Of a stretch of DNA of 64,000 nucleotides, positions 38,091 through 46,378 are shown one piece after another. The stretch comes from Roseobacter fucihabitans (lineage in GTDB: Bacteria > Pseudomonadota > Alphaproteobacteria > Rhodobacterales > Rhodobacteraceae). A program made the translations under genes and the position numbers. Location of the stretch: NCBI RefSeq assembly GCF_014337925.2, contig NZ_CP143423.1, positions 2,510,501 through 2,574,500 on the forward strand, read 5' to 3'. Below the pieces are notes generated by a model. It did no database searches and was not told where the DNA came from. It saw only the letters and a list, made by a program, of their open reading frames with translations. Every line of letters begins with the position of its first letter. The stretch's first letter is position 1.

Positions 38091-40400
38091 ATGTCAACAA
38101 AGGGACCATTCGCCAAACTACGTAGCCTTAACTTCGTTGGACGAACTCCAGAAGTCGACGCGTTTGTCCTCGCTTTGGACTCGGTTCAACGGCACGACGA
38201 ACATCGGATTATCAATTGGTTCGCCCCAGGTGGGTATGGAAAGAGTACGCTACGCAGAAAACTCGAAGAATATGTTGAGAAAAGCAAAGCAGCTTCTATC
38301 TGTGCGTTGGATTTCGAACACGACCGGCATAGATCGCACGTTGAGTGGCTGCTTCGCATTCGCGAGAGATTTGGAAAAGACAAAAGGATAGATTTTTCAA
38401 CGTTTGACTTTGTATTTGCTCGGTACTTTGCTCTTACAAGACCAGATGAAGATGTTCGCGAAGCATACCCACGGATATTTGCAAACGGTAGCAGCCCTAT
38501 TGTCGAAGACCTATTCAGCTGGGCCGATGAAGGGCTTGGAGTTCTGATTGGCGGAGCCTCTACTATCCTGCCCGGACTAAACCTACTCTACAAGTACGGA
38601 TCAAGACTTAAAGGCGCCCTCGCTGATTGGTGGAGGACCAAGTCGGTCAAAGAGCAGCTAGAGGGCATCGATGACGTAGAGGCCGCCGAACTGGAGAACG
38701 CACTACCCAGCATTCTTGCTTATGACATTCAGAGATCGCAGACCAAAAAGGATCGACCTCGAATTGTACTCTTTCTTGATGCATACGAGGTGGTTTCGGG
38801 CAGCGGACGTATGATTGCTCGGAATCCATATGACAGTTGGTTTCGGAATTTGGTAGAGCTCCTGCCGGGCTGTTTGGTAGTCATTTTTGGGCGAGAACCT
38901 CTTCGATGGGGTTTCTACAATAAGTTATTTCTAGACGTCATAGATTCTCGGCGACTTCCAGAGATCAATGTGACAGCGTCTGCCGAACTCTTGGAGCATT
39001 ACGACGTCACAGATCCTGCAATTCGGAGCAAGATCATATTGAGCTGCCAAGGTATACCATACGCGTTGATACTGGCTGGCGAGTATTATCTATCATTGGC
39101 TCAGACTACGGCCAATCCCCCACTTGAGCTATTCGGCAACACCCCCGACGAAGTTGTTGATCGGTTCATTGACCATTTGAATGAAAACTCCATCAACGAA
39201 ATCAGGCTAGCCTCCTATCCCCAGTTGCTCGAAGAACAACTTTTTCAAGAAATCTATGAAGGGTTTTTTGGAGGTTCAGCGCTTCCTGATTGGAACAGGC
39301 TTTCTCAGAGTAGTTTGATGTCTCCGCATGTGCCCGGATTTTTCACTATGATGCCGGTGCTTAAGGCAGAGATCCAATCACGCGAAAAGAAATTCAATCC
39401 AGATATCTTTAGGAAAATCCATGAATTTCTGTCACAAGTAAGCTTGAACAAGGCAGAGGCGAAAAGGAAAGAAGGCGATCTTCGCTATGCATTAGCCTAT
39501 GTCAGATCGGCGATTTACTCTCTTCCTAGCGACTTGGATTCTGGAAATAGCGCAGTTCCTTTAAAGCTTGAACTAGCGAAGATTCAGATTGGAAGAGGTA
39601 ACCTTATGAGTGCTCACAGGACTCTGGAGCAAATTGCAGATTCAACGACCTCCTCAACATCGGTTTGCACCGAAAAGCTGCAAAAAAAAGCTACCGGATA
39701 CCTTGGAGTACTCAATGTCTTGAAGGGGAACTTGAGTACCGCCGAAATCCTTCTAGAAAGGGCCCGAAATGCTGAGGAGGTAGACCTCTATTTGCGCAGC
39801 AACATGTTCCTGTCGATCTGGCAAGCCAAAATTCGAAGCCTCCAAGGCTGTTCCAATGAGGCCGAGGTAATGCTTCGAAGTCTATGTTCGCAAGCAAAGG
39901 CAAAAAAATACTGGGACTTGTATGGCAAGGCTATGATAGCCTTGGGTCATTCTCTCTTCGAACGAGATGAATACCATGAGGCCGCCACTCATTTTCAAGC
40001 CGCCTTAAAAGCGGCGGATCAAACTGAGAGAGCTGATCTCGATATTGAGGCTAAGACTGGGCATGCGCTATGCCTACTAAAACTGGGTCAGCAAAAGAAT
40101 GCAGGTTACCTCATAGTAAAAGCAATGACTCGGGCGCAACAGGGTGGTCTGAGGCTTCTTCGAGCTAATGCAATGGTTGCCTATGCTGACATTTTGGTCT
40201 CTAGAGATCAAGAAGAGGAAGCAGTTCGGATACTCCAACACGCGTCCAAAGAAGCTCAAAGTTGCGGCTATATGATCACTTGTGCTCAGATACAGAAGCG
40301 ACTGAAGCAACTACATGTTCTACCTGACAAACCTTCTAACGAGAGAATTCGCACAGATCGGCTTGGCACCGACCGAGAGAATCCGTGGCGACGGTTCTAG
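38091..40400 (+). CDS. STAND-type NTPase with TPR repeats
   Basis: 769 residues. LNFVGRTPEVDAF at the N-terminus starts the NTPase as in AP-ATPase/NACHT proteins; Walker A is APGGYGKST (residues 45-53) and Walker B RIVLFLDAYEVV (about 221-232). ILSCQGIPYALILAGEYYL matches the GxP-type winged-helix entry of STAND proteins. From about residue 470 to 745 there are helical TPR-like repeats (LKGNLSTAEILLERARNAEE, ERDEYHEAATHFQAALKAAD). STAND proteins sense phage or other triggers with the repeats and oligomerise. No N-terminal effector domain is present. Start MSTKGPF at 38091; ATG 38067 is an alternative. It is the last island gene before attR. Confidence 0.85.
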   Translation: MSTKGPFAKLRSLNFVGRTPEVDAFVLALDSVQRHDEHRIINWFAPGGYGKSTLRRKLEEYVEKSKAASICALDFEHDRHRSHVEWLLRIRERFGKDKRIDFSTFDFVFARYFALTRPDEDVREAYPRIFANGSSPIVEDLFSWADEGLGVLIGGASTILPGLNLLYKYGSRLKGALADWWRTKSVKEQLEGIDDVEAAELENALPSILAYDIQRSQTKKDRPRIVLFLDAYEVVSGSGRMIARNPYDSWFRNLVELLPGCLVVIFGREPLRWGFYNKLFLDVIDSRRLPEINVTASAELLEHYDVTDPAIRSKIILSCQGIPYALILAGEYYLSLAQTTANPPLELFGNTPDEVVDRFIDHLNENSINEIRLASYPQLLEEQLFQEIYEGFFGGSALPDWNRLSQSSLMSPHVPGFFTMMPVLKAEIQSREKKFNPDIFRKIHEFLSQVSLNKAEAKRKEGDLRYALAYVRSAIYSLPSDLDSGNSAVPLKLELAKIQIGRGNLMSAHRTLEQIADSTTSSTSVCTEKLQKKATGYLGVLNVLKGNLSTAEILLERARNAEEVDLYLRSNMFLSIWQAKIRSLQGCSNEAEVMLRSLCSQAKAKKYWDLYGKAMIALGHSLFERDEYHEAATHFQAALKAADQTERADLDIEAKTGHALCLLKLGQQKNAGYLIVKAMTRAQQGGLRLLRANAMVAYADILVSRDQEEEAVRILQHASKEAQSCGYMITCAQIQKRLKQLHVLPDKPSNERIRTDRLGTDRENPWRRF

Positions 40401-40815
40401 CGTCGGGCGAGTTGCCAAAACTGCTTCAGCTCAATGAGAAAGATTTGCAGAGCGTCGCCAAGCAGTTATATGAGTTTCGTTAAATCTTCGCCTGGTAATG
40501 GCCGAGATCAGCGATACTGGCTGCCTTGCAACCGAGGTTCCGCTGTACTTGCGAATGTATGCCGCGTCAGCGAAGCTCGAAAATCCAAAGACGGGTTTGT
40601 CCACGTCATGCCAATTCGTGCATGACGCAGCGAACGACCAATTCTGATTTGCGCCTAAAAGGTAAGAGATAACTATTCAGCAATCACTAAAATTTTAGTA
40701 AAATGCTTTGTGAGCGCAGCGACGCAAAAACGCAGCTTGTGCACAAAAATGTACACGGCGATTTTGAACGCAGATAAGCCACTGAAAACGAACGCGGCTT
40801 TAGAATGTATGCTTG
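40401..40815. other. island right end, nothing recognised
   Basis: About 415 bases between the STAND gene and attR. No credible gene or clear terminator is seen. Integrase arm-binding sites would be expected near the att site but could not be picked out. Confidence 0.4.
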
Positions 40816-40859
40816 TTGCAAATCCGTGTACAGGAGTTCGATTCTCCTACTCGCCTCCA
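40816..40859 (+). repeat. attR: 44-bp copy of the tRNA-Cys 3' end
   Basis: An exact repeat of 27971-28014 (anticodon loop to CCA), here without the 5' half of a tRNA, so it is not a functional gene. It marks the right end of the island, giving 12,845 bp from 28015 to 40859. Confidence 0.93.
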
Positions 40860-40945
40860 ATAAAATCAATGGGTTACGATTTTCTCTGCTCATTGGGTAT
40901 CACCTCTAGTATCAGGTTCACGTTCTGTGCCTGTTCTGTTCGGGG

Positions 40946-41182
40946 TCATTTGCGCTTCGCTACCGCCTGTCGCGCCCGCATAATTTGCCGCGCCTCGCCC
41001 GCATATTTGATGATCATCTCTTTGGATGTGTGGCCGCTGTAGCTGGCGATTTCATCGTCAGTGCAGCCCGCCCACGCCAATTCCATCACGCCGCGATACC
41101 GCAAGGCGTGTTGGTCATGGGCCATCAGGCCTAACCGCTTACGCTCGCGCACCATCACACGCGCCATCGCGTGATAGTCCAT
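40946..41182 (-). pseudogene. C-terminal fragment of a tyrosine integrase
   Basis: About 78 residues preserving the end of an integrase catalytic domain: HALRYRGVMELAWAG as box II remnant, and DEIASYSGHTSKEMIIKYAG with the second His and the nucleophile Tyr. The upstream two thirds of a normal integrase are missing. It is 86 bp outside attR and unrelated to the intact island integrase at 28181-29596, so it is a leftover of a different element that probably used the same tRNA. Confidence 0.75.
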
Positions 41183-41764
41183 TTTGGAACCATTAGCGCG
41201 CGTCAGGATGTGGCGCGATGGGTGGGGCGCTAGGCGAGTATTAGACGGCTACAATGAGCATCAGCGGTTGGCGGGTGGTGGTCTATCGATCCAGATACCG
41301 ACAAATGAGCATGTCGCTGCTGCAGTCACGAGTTTTGAACAGTGTCCTTGGTTCACGACTTGGGACAGCATCAACCTCCTCCGCCTTATTGAGAAGAAAG
41401 AATTGAAGCGTTCATATGCATAGTCTATCAACTAGGTAAATCCGCCTTCCGGCGTCATCGCTTTGTAGTAATTTCGCGAGATTTGCTGCTGAACGCTCGA
41501 CAGTGCTGACTACGTTCAGTCGATACCAGTGCTGTGTTTGCGGGTTGATTGGCGTTGTGTCTTTCGGGACATTACTTCTTTGGAAGGGCGGCATGTCTGC
41601 TGATCTGCACGTCTTCTAGAGGCGGAATTTGTTGAAGCTTGCTGCACACACCTAAGGTTGGGTTATTGGCGTGGACATCAAATTTAAGTAGATGTTCACG
41701 CCTCTTATCAACAAATTGAAAGGCTTACGATCTATTCACAGCTGTCAGCTTTCAAACCGCAATT
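41183..41764. other. unassigned stretch between integrase remnant and toxin-antitoxin
   Basis: About 580 bases. A 79-codon plus-strand frame (41184-41423) and a 60-codon minus-strand frame (41412-41594) are open, but I recognise neither and see no good ribosome binding site. It is likely degenerate element sequence. Confidence 0.4.
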
Positions 41765-42094
41765 CTAGGTATGAACACTGTTGTTTTGGGTGACTGAAAA
41801 ATACATGCCCTCACGCTGTTTCAACCGCGACACCATCGCCAGCAAATTGTCCGCACGCGGGTTTCCTTTGGCGCTGAGCATCCGCATCAGGCTTTTAGGG
41901 TCCTTGTCCATATCTTGCGCCAAGGCTTCAAACCCCACAGTGGCATTCACGTAGTCGCGCAGCAGCACCTTACCCGTCTCCAGATCATCGCTGAGCATCG
42001 CCTCAACGGCTTCGCGGAACAGACCCGCCCGAAACTCAGGATCGCGCTCAGCGCGCGCTTTGATCGTATCTTTGAAGTCTTTCGTCAGGGGCAT
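41765..42094 (-). CDS. antitoxin of a HigBA-like toxin-antitoxin pair
   Basis: 109 residues, helix-turn-helix antitoxin of the addiction-module type. YVNATVGFEALAQDMDKDPKSLMRMLSAKG is the DNA-binding core (about residues 47-76), followed by NPRADNLLAMVSRLKQRE. It begins one base after the toxin stop codon (TGA-C-ATG), toxin first and antitoxin second, as in HigBA. It should neutralise the toxin and repress the operon. Confidence 0.85.
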   Translation of the reverse strand: MPLTKDFKDTIKARAERDPEFRAGLFREAVEAMLSDDLETGKVLLRDYVNATVGFEALAQDMDKDPKSLMRMLSAKGNPRADNLLAMVSRLKQREGMYFSVTQNNSVHT

Positions 42095-42095
42095 G

Positions 42096-42425
42096 TCAGT
42101 CGCCTTTCTCTTTACGAGCCTTGTAGTCGTCCCAATAAGCTTTGGCCTGCTCGATATCTTTCGACTGGCGTTTCTTCGTGCCGCCGCAGAGCAAGATCAC
42201 AAGCGTATCGCCATCTTTGCCAAAATAGACGCGGTAGCCCGGACCAAAGGTAATGCGCCGTTCAGACACCCCTTGTCCGACTGGCTTCACGTCGCCAAGG
42301 TTCCCAGTCTCGATCCGTGCAAGCGCCGTCCGCACCTTCAATGCCGCCGCCGTGTCCAGTCCATTGAACCAATCCTCAAACGGCGTTTTTCCCGCCTCAG
42401 TAACATAGACAACAAGCTTATTCAT
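42096..42425 (-). CDS. RelE/ParE-superfamily toxin (HigB-like)
   Basis: About 109 residues from MNKLVVYVTEAGKTPFEDWF. The fold signature LKVRTALARIETGNLGDVKPVG, then ERRITFGPGYRVYFGKDGDTLVI and GGTKKRQSKDIEQAKAYWDDY match the 'addiction module killer' group, normally ribosome-dependent mRNA interferases. No strong Shine-Dalgarno sequence is visible; an upstream ATG (42455) would add ten residues. It is operonic with the antitoxin, one base apart. The pair lies beside mobilisation genes, a usual plasmid-stability position. Confidence 0.85.
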   Translation of the reverse strand: MNKLVVYVTEAGKTPFEDWFNGLDTAAALKVRTALARIETGNLGDVKPVGQGVSERRITFGPGYRVYFGKDGDTLVILLCGGTKKRQSKDIEQAKAYWDDYKARKEKGD

Positions 42426-42476
42426 TGGTGTTGTTGGTGACATATACGTTACCATTTGTCAATCGATTTGGCATCA

Positions 42477-43991
42477 TCAATGTGTCATCCCCCGATCCAT
42501 CTCAACCTCCCGCGCCTCTAGCTCTGTCTCAGCCTCTCTTCGGCGTCCTTCGCTAAGCTCAAGCTCCTGCTCAATTGTTCGTCTAGCGTCGCGTAGCTCG
42601 CTTCCTCGTTCAACAATCCACGCAATGCTTTCAGTGACACGGCTTGCGAACGAATGAGCAGCGTCACGCATTGTGCGATACCATCCATCTGGCTCTGCAT
42701 CTTGTTCGTCGAGCGTTCCTCTAACCCGCTCAATTCCTTTGCTGAAACCTCGCAGGCCGTCACCAACCGCTCGACGCAGGCGAGCAAATCGCGTTCCAGG
42801 GGTGTCGTCATCTAATCCTCCTCGATCTTGATGCAGGTCACTGATCTGCCGCCCAGCGTGCAGGTCCTCAGGCGTGTCTTGGTCGGGTCCAGCACCAGCC
42901 ATGTCCTGTCCTCCCTGTCGATCCGCGTCAGGCCCAAGTCCGTCATCTCTGAGCTGGTCAGTATCAACGTCCAAAGCAAGCTCGCGGCCATCATCGAGAC
43001 GGTCCCCACCAAGAGTGTCCCCGTGATCAGCCAGGGCGAGATCGTCAGCCAGCTCTTGTTCTGTCGCAGAAAGGTGCGGGTATCGATCTCGATTGTACGC
43101 TGCGCGTAGGTCGCAATGCTGTTCAAATCGGTCCTGAAGCTCTCCAGTTGCGATGCCATCGAGGCGGCGTAGTCCTGCCGGATCGTGTCCAGTTCCGCGT
43201 TCAGCTTCTCGCTCAGCCGGGTCGGCTTGCCAGTTTTCATGGAAAATTTCTCCTTTCAAACGCCAGCGCTCGCCGGTGTCGGGGTCTTGGGCGGTCAGGT
43301 AGGCTTTGCCCGCACGCGGGATATCGAAGACAGCATCGGTAAGTGCGTCGAGCATGCTGCCACGATCAGTGATTAGGCCAACGCTGACTTGATCCAAAAC
43401 CCACGCGTGCAGCTCGTCGCGCCCGTGAGCACGGCTTGGCGTCTCTATGATGTCACGGACCTCTTGGGTACGCTCCAACTCCATCGGATCGGCCCAGCCA
43501 TGGCGCTGGTTCATCACGTCACGCAAGCTGTCGAAAGCGTTCTGATAACCGGGCGGTGCGATGTTCAAGCTTCGCCCGGAGGTCAGCTCCAAGCGTGGTG
43601 TGCAGAAGTGAAGCTCGACACGGTCTTCGTGGGCATGTCGGACCCAAAGCACCTCATATTGCGTCGGGTCCAGCCCCGCGAAGGCCAGACGCTCGAAGTG
43701 GTCCATGACCTCGGCTTGCTGTTCCTCGTTCGGGGCGTCGGTTGCGGCAAAGCTGATCACGCCCGCGCGGTAAGTCCACTGGTGGCGGCTGGCGTCGATC
43801 AGGGCCTCAGTGCGGTCGGGATTGCCGCGCAGAACCTCGGGCAGCGGGTCGCGCGTGACGGTCATAGGGTGGCCGTCTGCATCGCGGATCAGGTCGCGGT
43901 TGTCGTTATAGGCCAGCACCTTGTCCGCGACGAGGTAGCCGACCGGACCAGCGCCCGCGCCTTTGCCGTTGCGGAAGAACTTGATCAGCAT
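42477..43991 (-). CDS. relaxase of mobilisation module 1 (intact)
   Basis: A 504-residue mobilisation relaxase. The N-terminal nuclease domain begins MLIKFFRNGKGAGAGPVGYL; the metal-site region is RHAHEDRVELHF (H119, H121, H128) followed by LNIAPPGYQNAFDSLRDVMN. The C-terminal half is hydrophilic and repetitive and encodes two more genes in another frame (MbeB- and MbeD-like), as in ColE1-type plasmids. Its ATG overlaps the stop of the mobC fragment. Automated calling may extend it to 44444, because the frame is open through the mobC scar into the MbeD-like fragment of module 2. The relaxase would nick oriT; no oriT was recognised. Confidence 0.85.
   Translation of the reverse strand: MLIKFFRNGKGAGAGPVGYLVADKVLAYNDNRDLIRDADGHPMTVTRDPLPEVLRGNPDRTEALIDASRHQWTYRAGVISFAATDAPNEEQQAEVMDHFERLAFAGLDPTQYEVLWVRHAHEDRVELHFCTPRLELTSGRSLNIAPPGYQNAFDSLRDVMNQRHGWADPMELERTQEVRDIIETPSRAHGRDELHAWVLDQVSVGLITDRGSMLDALTDAVFDIPRAGKAYLTAQDPDTGERWRLKGEIFHENWQADPAEREAERGTGHDPAGLRRLDGIATGELQDRFEQHCDLRAAYNRDRYPHLSATEQELADDLALADHGDTLGGDRLDDGRELALDVDTDQLRDDGLGPDADRQGGQDMAGAGPDQDTPEDLHAGRQISDLHQDRGGLDDDTPGTRFARLRRAVGDGLRGFSKGIERVRGTLDEQDAEPDGWYRTMRDAAHSFASRVTESIAWIVERGSELRDARRTIEQELELSEGRRREAETELEAREVEMDRGMTH
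42518..42811 (-). CDS. MbeD-like entry-exclusion/mobilisation protein, nested in relaxase 1
   Basis: 97 residues: MTTPLERDLLACVERLVTAC, coiled-coil-like, ending LAKDAEERLRQS. It starts at the base after the stop codon of the MbeB-like gene and lies wholly inside the relaxase gene in another frame. A near-identical N-terminal part occurs in module 2 (44213-44444), which supports real coding. The ColE1 counterpart is MbeD; the assignment rests on position, size and coiled-coil character. Confidence 0.65.
   Translation of the reverse strand: MTTPLERDLLACVERLVTACEVSAKELSGLEERSTNKMQSQMDGIAQCVTLLIRSQAVSLKALRGLLNEEASYATLDEQLSRSLSLAKDAEERLRQS
42812..43240 (-). CDS. MbeB-like membrane mobilisation protein, nested in relaxase 1
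   Basis: 142 residues. It begins MKTGKPTRLSEKLNAELDTI; a membrane span lies at about 67-92 (SPWLITGTLLVGTVSMMAAS), and the conserved C-terminus is MTDLGLTRIDREDRTWLVLD then RTCTLGGRSVTCIKIEED. It is wholly inside the relaxase gene in another frame, as MbeB is in ColE1. The module 2 copy (44445-44909) is clearly homologous, with the same C-terminal half, so selection on this frame is likely. Confidence 0.7.
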   Translation of the reverse strand: MKTGKPTRLSEKLNAELDTIRQDYAASMASQLESFRTDLNSIATYAQRTIEIDTRTFLRQNKSWLTISPWLITGTLLVGTVSMMAASLLWTLILTSSEMTDLGLTRIDREDRTWLVLDPTKTRLRTCTLGGRSVTCIKIEED

Positions 43992-44213
43992 CGGCGCGCG
44001 GCCTCGATGATCTGGGCAAGCTGGCGTTCGATGGTCAGCAGGCGGCGGGCAACGGTGAGCGCGTCGAGGTCGGTGTGGCCCGCTAGCATCGCGCGGTTCA
44101 GCCAGCGGGCGATCTGGTTGAGGTTGCCGCCAATGCGTCCAACAGCCAGCACGAGCGCCGGATCGACGCGAGGGATGGGCTTGCGACGGCGGGTCGAGTT
44201 GCGTGCGCAGCGT
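43985..44213 (-). pseudogene. mobC 3' fragment of module 1
   Basis: It encodes about 70 C-terminal residues of a MobC relaxosome protein (RRRKPIPRVDPALVLAVGRI, then GGNLNQIARWLNRAM and IERQLAQIIEA) that closely match the end of the complete mobC at 46891. The 5' part is lost: at about 44213 the sequence jumps into the 3' part of module 2. Its stop overlaps the start of relaxase 1 as in the intact arrangement. Confidence 0.8.
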
Positions 44214-44444
44214 CCCGTAACTCCGCCCCTCGCTCAACAAGCCGTTCAACGCATCCACGGACACCGTTTGCGATTGAATGAGCACCGATACGCAGGCGGC
44301 CAATCCATCCATCTGGCTCTGCATCTTGGTCGTCGAGCGTGCCTCTAACCCGTTCAATTCCTTTGCCGAGACCTCGCAGGCCGTCACCAAGCGCCCGACG
44401 CAGGCGAGCAAGTCGCGTTCCAAGGCTGTCAGAGGTGTCGTCAT
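44213..44444 (-). pseudogene. MbeD-like gene of module 2, 3' truncated
   Basis: It starts MTTPLTALERDLLACVGRLV, very similar to the MbeD-like gene at 42518-42811, and is homologous for about 75 residues to GRSYGTL. It then crosses the deletion junction into mobC sequence read in a wrong frame. The frame stays open into relaxase 1, so a 655-codon fusion is formally possible, but it is an accident of the junction. Confidence 0.7.
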
Positions 44445-44909
44445 CTAGTTCTCCTCGATCTTGATGCAGGTCACTGATCTGCCGCCCATTGTGCAGGTTC
44501 TCAGGCGCGTCTTGGTCCGGTCCAGCACCACCCACGTCCCGTCCTCCCTGTCGATCCGCGTCAGCCCCAGTTCCGTCAATTCCGAGCGCGTCAGCTGGAC
44601 TGTCCAAAGCCAGCTCGCGACCATCATCAAGACGATCCCCGTCACGATGATCCCCGTGATGATCCAAGGTGAGAACGTCATCCAATTCTTGATCAGTTCG
44701 ATCCGTTCCTCGAACAAGTTCCTGTTGTGAAACAGAAAGTGCGCCGTATCGTTCTTCATTGTAGTCTGCGCGTCGTTCAACATGGTCTGCGAGGTCTTCA
44801 CGAAGGCGCTCATGTGAGATGCCATCAAGTCTTCTTGTTCGGTTTGCATCTGCGCCAGTTTCATACTCAGCCGCGATTTCTGCGTGTCGGGTTGTGGACC
44901 AGTTTTCAT
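44445..44909 (-). CDS. MbeB-like membrane mobilisation protein of module 2
   Basis: About 154 residues from MKTGPQPDTQKSRLSMKLAQ. It has a membrane span near residues 83-105 (SPWIITGIIVTGIVLMMVAS) and the shared C-terminus ELGLTRIDREDGTWVVLD then RTCTMGGRSVTCIKIEEN. It is nested in the broken relaxase 2 in another frame and intact itself. It is the homologue of the gene at 42812-43240; the N-terminal halves differ more than the C-terminal ones. Confidence 0.68.
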   Translation of the reverse strand: MKTGPQPDTQKSRLSMKLAQMQTEQEDLMASHMSAFVKTSQTMLNDAQTTMKNDTAHFLFHNRNLFEERIELIKNWMTFSPWIITGIIVTGIVLMMVASWLWTVQLTRSELTELGLTRIDREDGTWVVLDRTKTRLRTCTMGGRSVTCIKIEEN

Positions 44910-45248
44910 GGGTGAGGACGCCTTCAAGTTTGAACGGTTTTGAAAATTCAGGATCACGGACGCTGATTGATTTTGCGGCTTGGCGCGGGACCTCGAACCC
45001 CGTGTCCTCAAAGAACGCGACCATCGACGCGCGGTCGGCAATCAATCCCGCATCAATCTGGTCGTAGAGCGCCCCAAAGATGACCTGCCTCGCCTCGGCG
45101 CGTTCGGCGCTTTCGCGCACAAGTTTGAAGTCACGGGCAAGGTCAGGTTCCATCGGATCGGCCCAACCATGGGTCTTGTTCAACACGTCGCGCAATGTGC
45201 TGAACGCGGCTGGTCTTGTCGCGGTTGCGTTCCGGTCTCTCAACTCAT

Positions 45249-46106
45249 TTAGGCAGCCTTTCGTTCGAAGGCCAAGGGGCTTTTGCCACCTAATGACGAG
45301 TGCCGCCGTCGTGGATTGTAGAACCCATTGATATACTGGAAAATCGCCCCTTCGGCTTTACGCCTGGTTTCCCAGCGGTTGCGCCAAATCAGCTCTGCCT
45401 TGAGTGATTTGAAGAACGTTTCAACCATGGAATTGTCGTAGCAGTTTCCCTTACCGCTCATCGAAACTTGGAAGCCGTGTTTAGACAGCCGTTTCTGATA
45501 GTCGCCTGAACAATATTGCGACCCGCGATCCGTATGATGCATGCAGCCCTTCGGCGGTTGCCGCAGTGCCACAGCCATATCCAATGCTCGGATCGCCAGA
45601 TCCCGCTTCATACGATTGCTAACCGCCCAACCGATGACACGACGGGAATACAAATCAAGGATCACTGCCAGATACAACCAGCCCTCACTGGTCCAGATGT
45701 AGGAAATGTCATCGGCCCACTTTTGGTTTGGACCATCTGCAAAGAAGTCCTGGCCCAGCAAGTTAGGGGCGATGTTAAACGCATGATTGCTGTCGGTCGT
45801 AACCTTGTATTTCTGGGTCCTGATGATTTTGATGCTATTCTCCCGCATTAAGCGGCCCACGCGCCGGTGCCCAACTTGCAGACCCAGTTCTTGCAGTTCT
45901 TCGGTCATGCGAGGCCCGCCATAGCTTTGCAGGCTTAAGCGGTGCTGTTCGCGGATATGCGCCAGGATCACCATATCGTCGCGCTGTCGCTGGCTCATCG
46001 GGCGGCTTCGCCACGCGCGAAATCCTCGCGACGTAACCTGCATGACGCGGCAAAGAAATTCGACAGGCCATTCTTCTTTCCAGGCGTCGATAAAGGCGAA
46101 CCTCAC
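45249..46106 (-). CDS. IS3-family transposase OrfB
   Basis: 285 residues, integrase-core (rve) transposase. The HTH_21 region SYGGPRMTEELQELGLQVGH is followed by the DDE domain: WADDISYIWTSEGWLYLAVI with the first Asp, HHTDRGSQYCSGDYQ with the second, and DNSMVETFFKSLKAELIW with the Glu. It starts with GTG overlapping the OrfA stop (46103-46106). An A7G slippery run in orfA (46136-46142) allows the usual -1 frameshift to make the OrfAB transposase. Confidence 0.95.
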   Translation of the reverse strand: MRFAFIDAWKEEWPVEFLCRVMQVTSRGFRAWRSRPMSQRQRDDMVILAHIREQHRLSLQSYGGPRMTEELQELGLQVGHRRVGRLMRENSIKIIRTQKYKVTTDSNHAFNIAPNLLGQDFFADGPNQKWADDISYIWTSEGWLYLAVILDLYSRRVIGWAVSNRMKRDLAIRALDMAVALRQPPKGCMHHTDRGSQYCSGDYQKRLSKHGFQVSMSGKGNCYDNSMVETFFKSLKAELIWRNRWETRRKAEGAIFQYINGFYNPRRRHSSLGGKSPLAFERKAA

Positions 46107-46378
46107 CGACTTTGGCCTGCAAAGAAGATTGCCGCTTTTTTTAACACTTCCCTCTCCTCGCGAAGCAACCGAACTTCCTTGCGAAGGCGTTCGTTCTCTT
46201 TCTCGACATCCTCGTGAGGACCCGACATCAGGTTGTCATGCTGATGCTTTTGAACCCACTTGTTCAACGTCGAAAGCCCAACTCCTAAATCCGCTGCCGC
46301 TTGCGGTCGTGTCAGCCCACTGGTCGTTGCGATGCGTACTGCATCAAGACGAAACTCGTCTGTGTATCTCGGTGCCAT
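46103..46378 (-). CDS. IS3-family transposase OrfA
   Basis: 91 residues: helix-turn-helix (PRYTDEFRLDAVRIATTSGL, TRPQAAADLGVGLSTLNKWV) and leucine-zipper helix (ENERLRKEVRLLREEREVLK). The programmed-frameshift run of seven A followed by G lies in its 3' part. GAAGGAGATAGAGA precedes the ATG. It binds the IS ends and, fused by frameshift to OrfB, forms the active transposase. Confidence 0.94.
   Translation of the reverse strand: MAPRYTDEFRLDAVRIATTSGLTRPQAAADLGVGLSTLNKWVQKHQHDNLMSGPHEDVEKENERLRKEVRLLREEREVLKKAAIFFAGQSR

Larger units (their letters stand above)
44098..45210 (-). pseudogene. relaxase of module 2, part after the IS3 insertion
   Basis: It continues the relaxase interrupted at 46442: AFSTLRDVLNKTHGWADPME matches AFDSLRDVMNQRHGWADPME of relaxase 1. 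It also lacks its own 3' end; after VERGAELRDA (about 44215) it runs into the mobC fragment in the wrong frame and stops at 44098. This copy is thus broken twice, by the IS and by a deletion. Confidence 0.85.

Noticed and set aside
42477-44444. A single 655-codon gene.
   Set aside because: Its first 78 codons are an MbeD-like gene of module 2 and the next 70 are mobC sequence in the wrong frame; relaxase homology begins at MLIKFF (43991), matching the start of relaxase 2.
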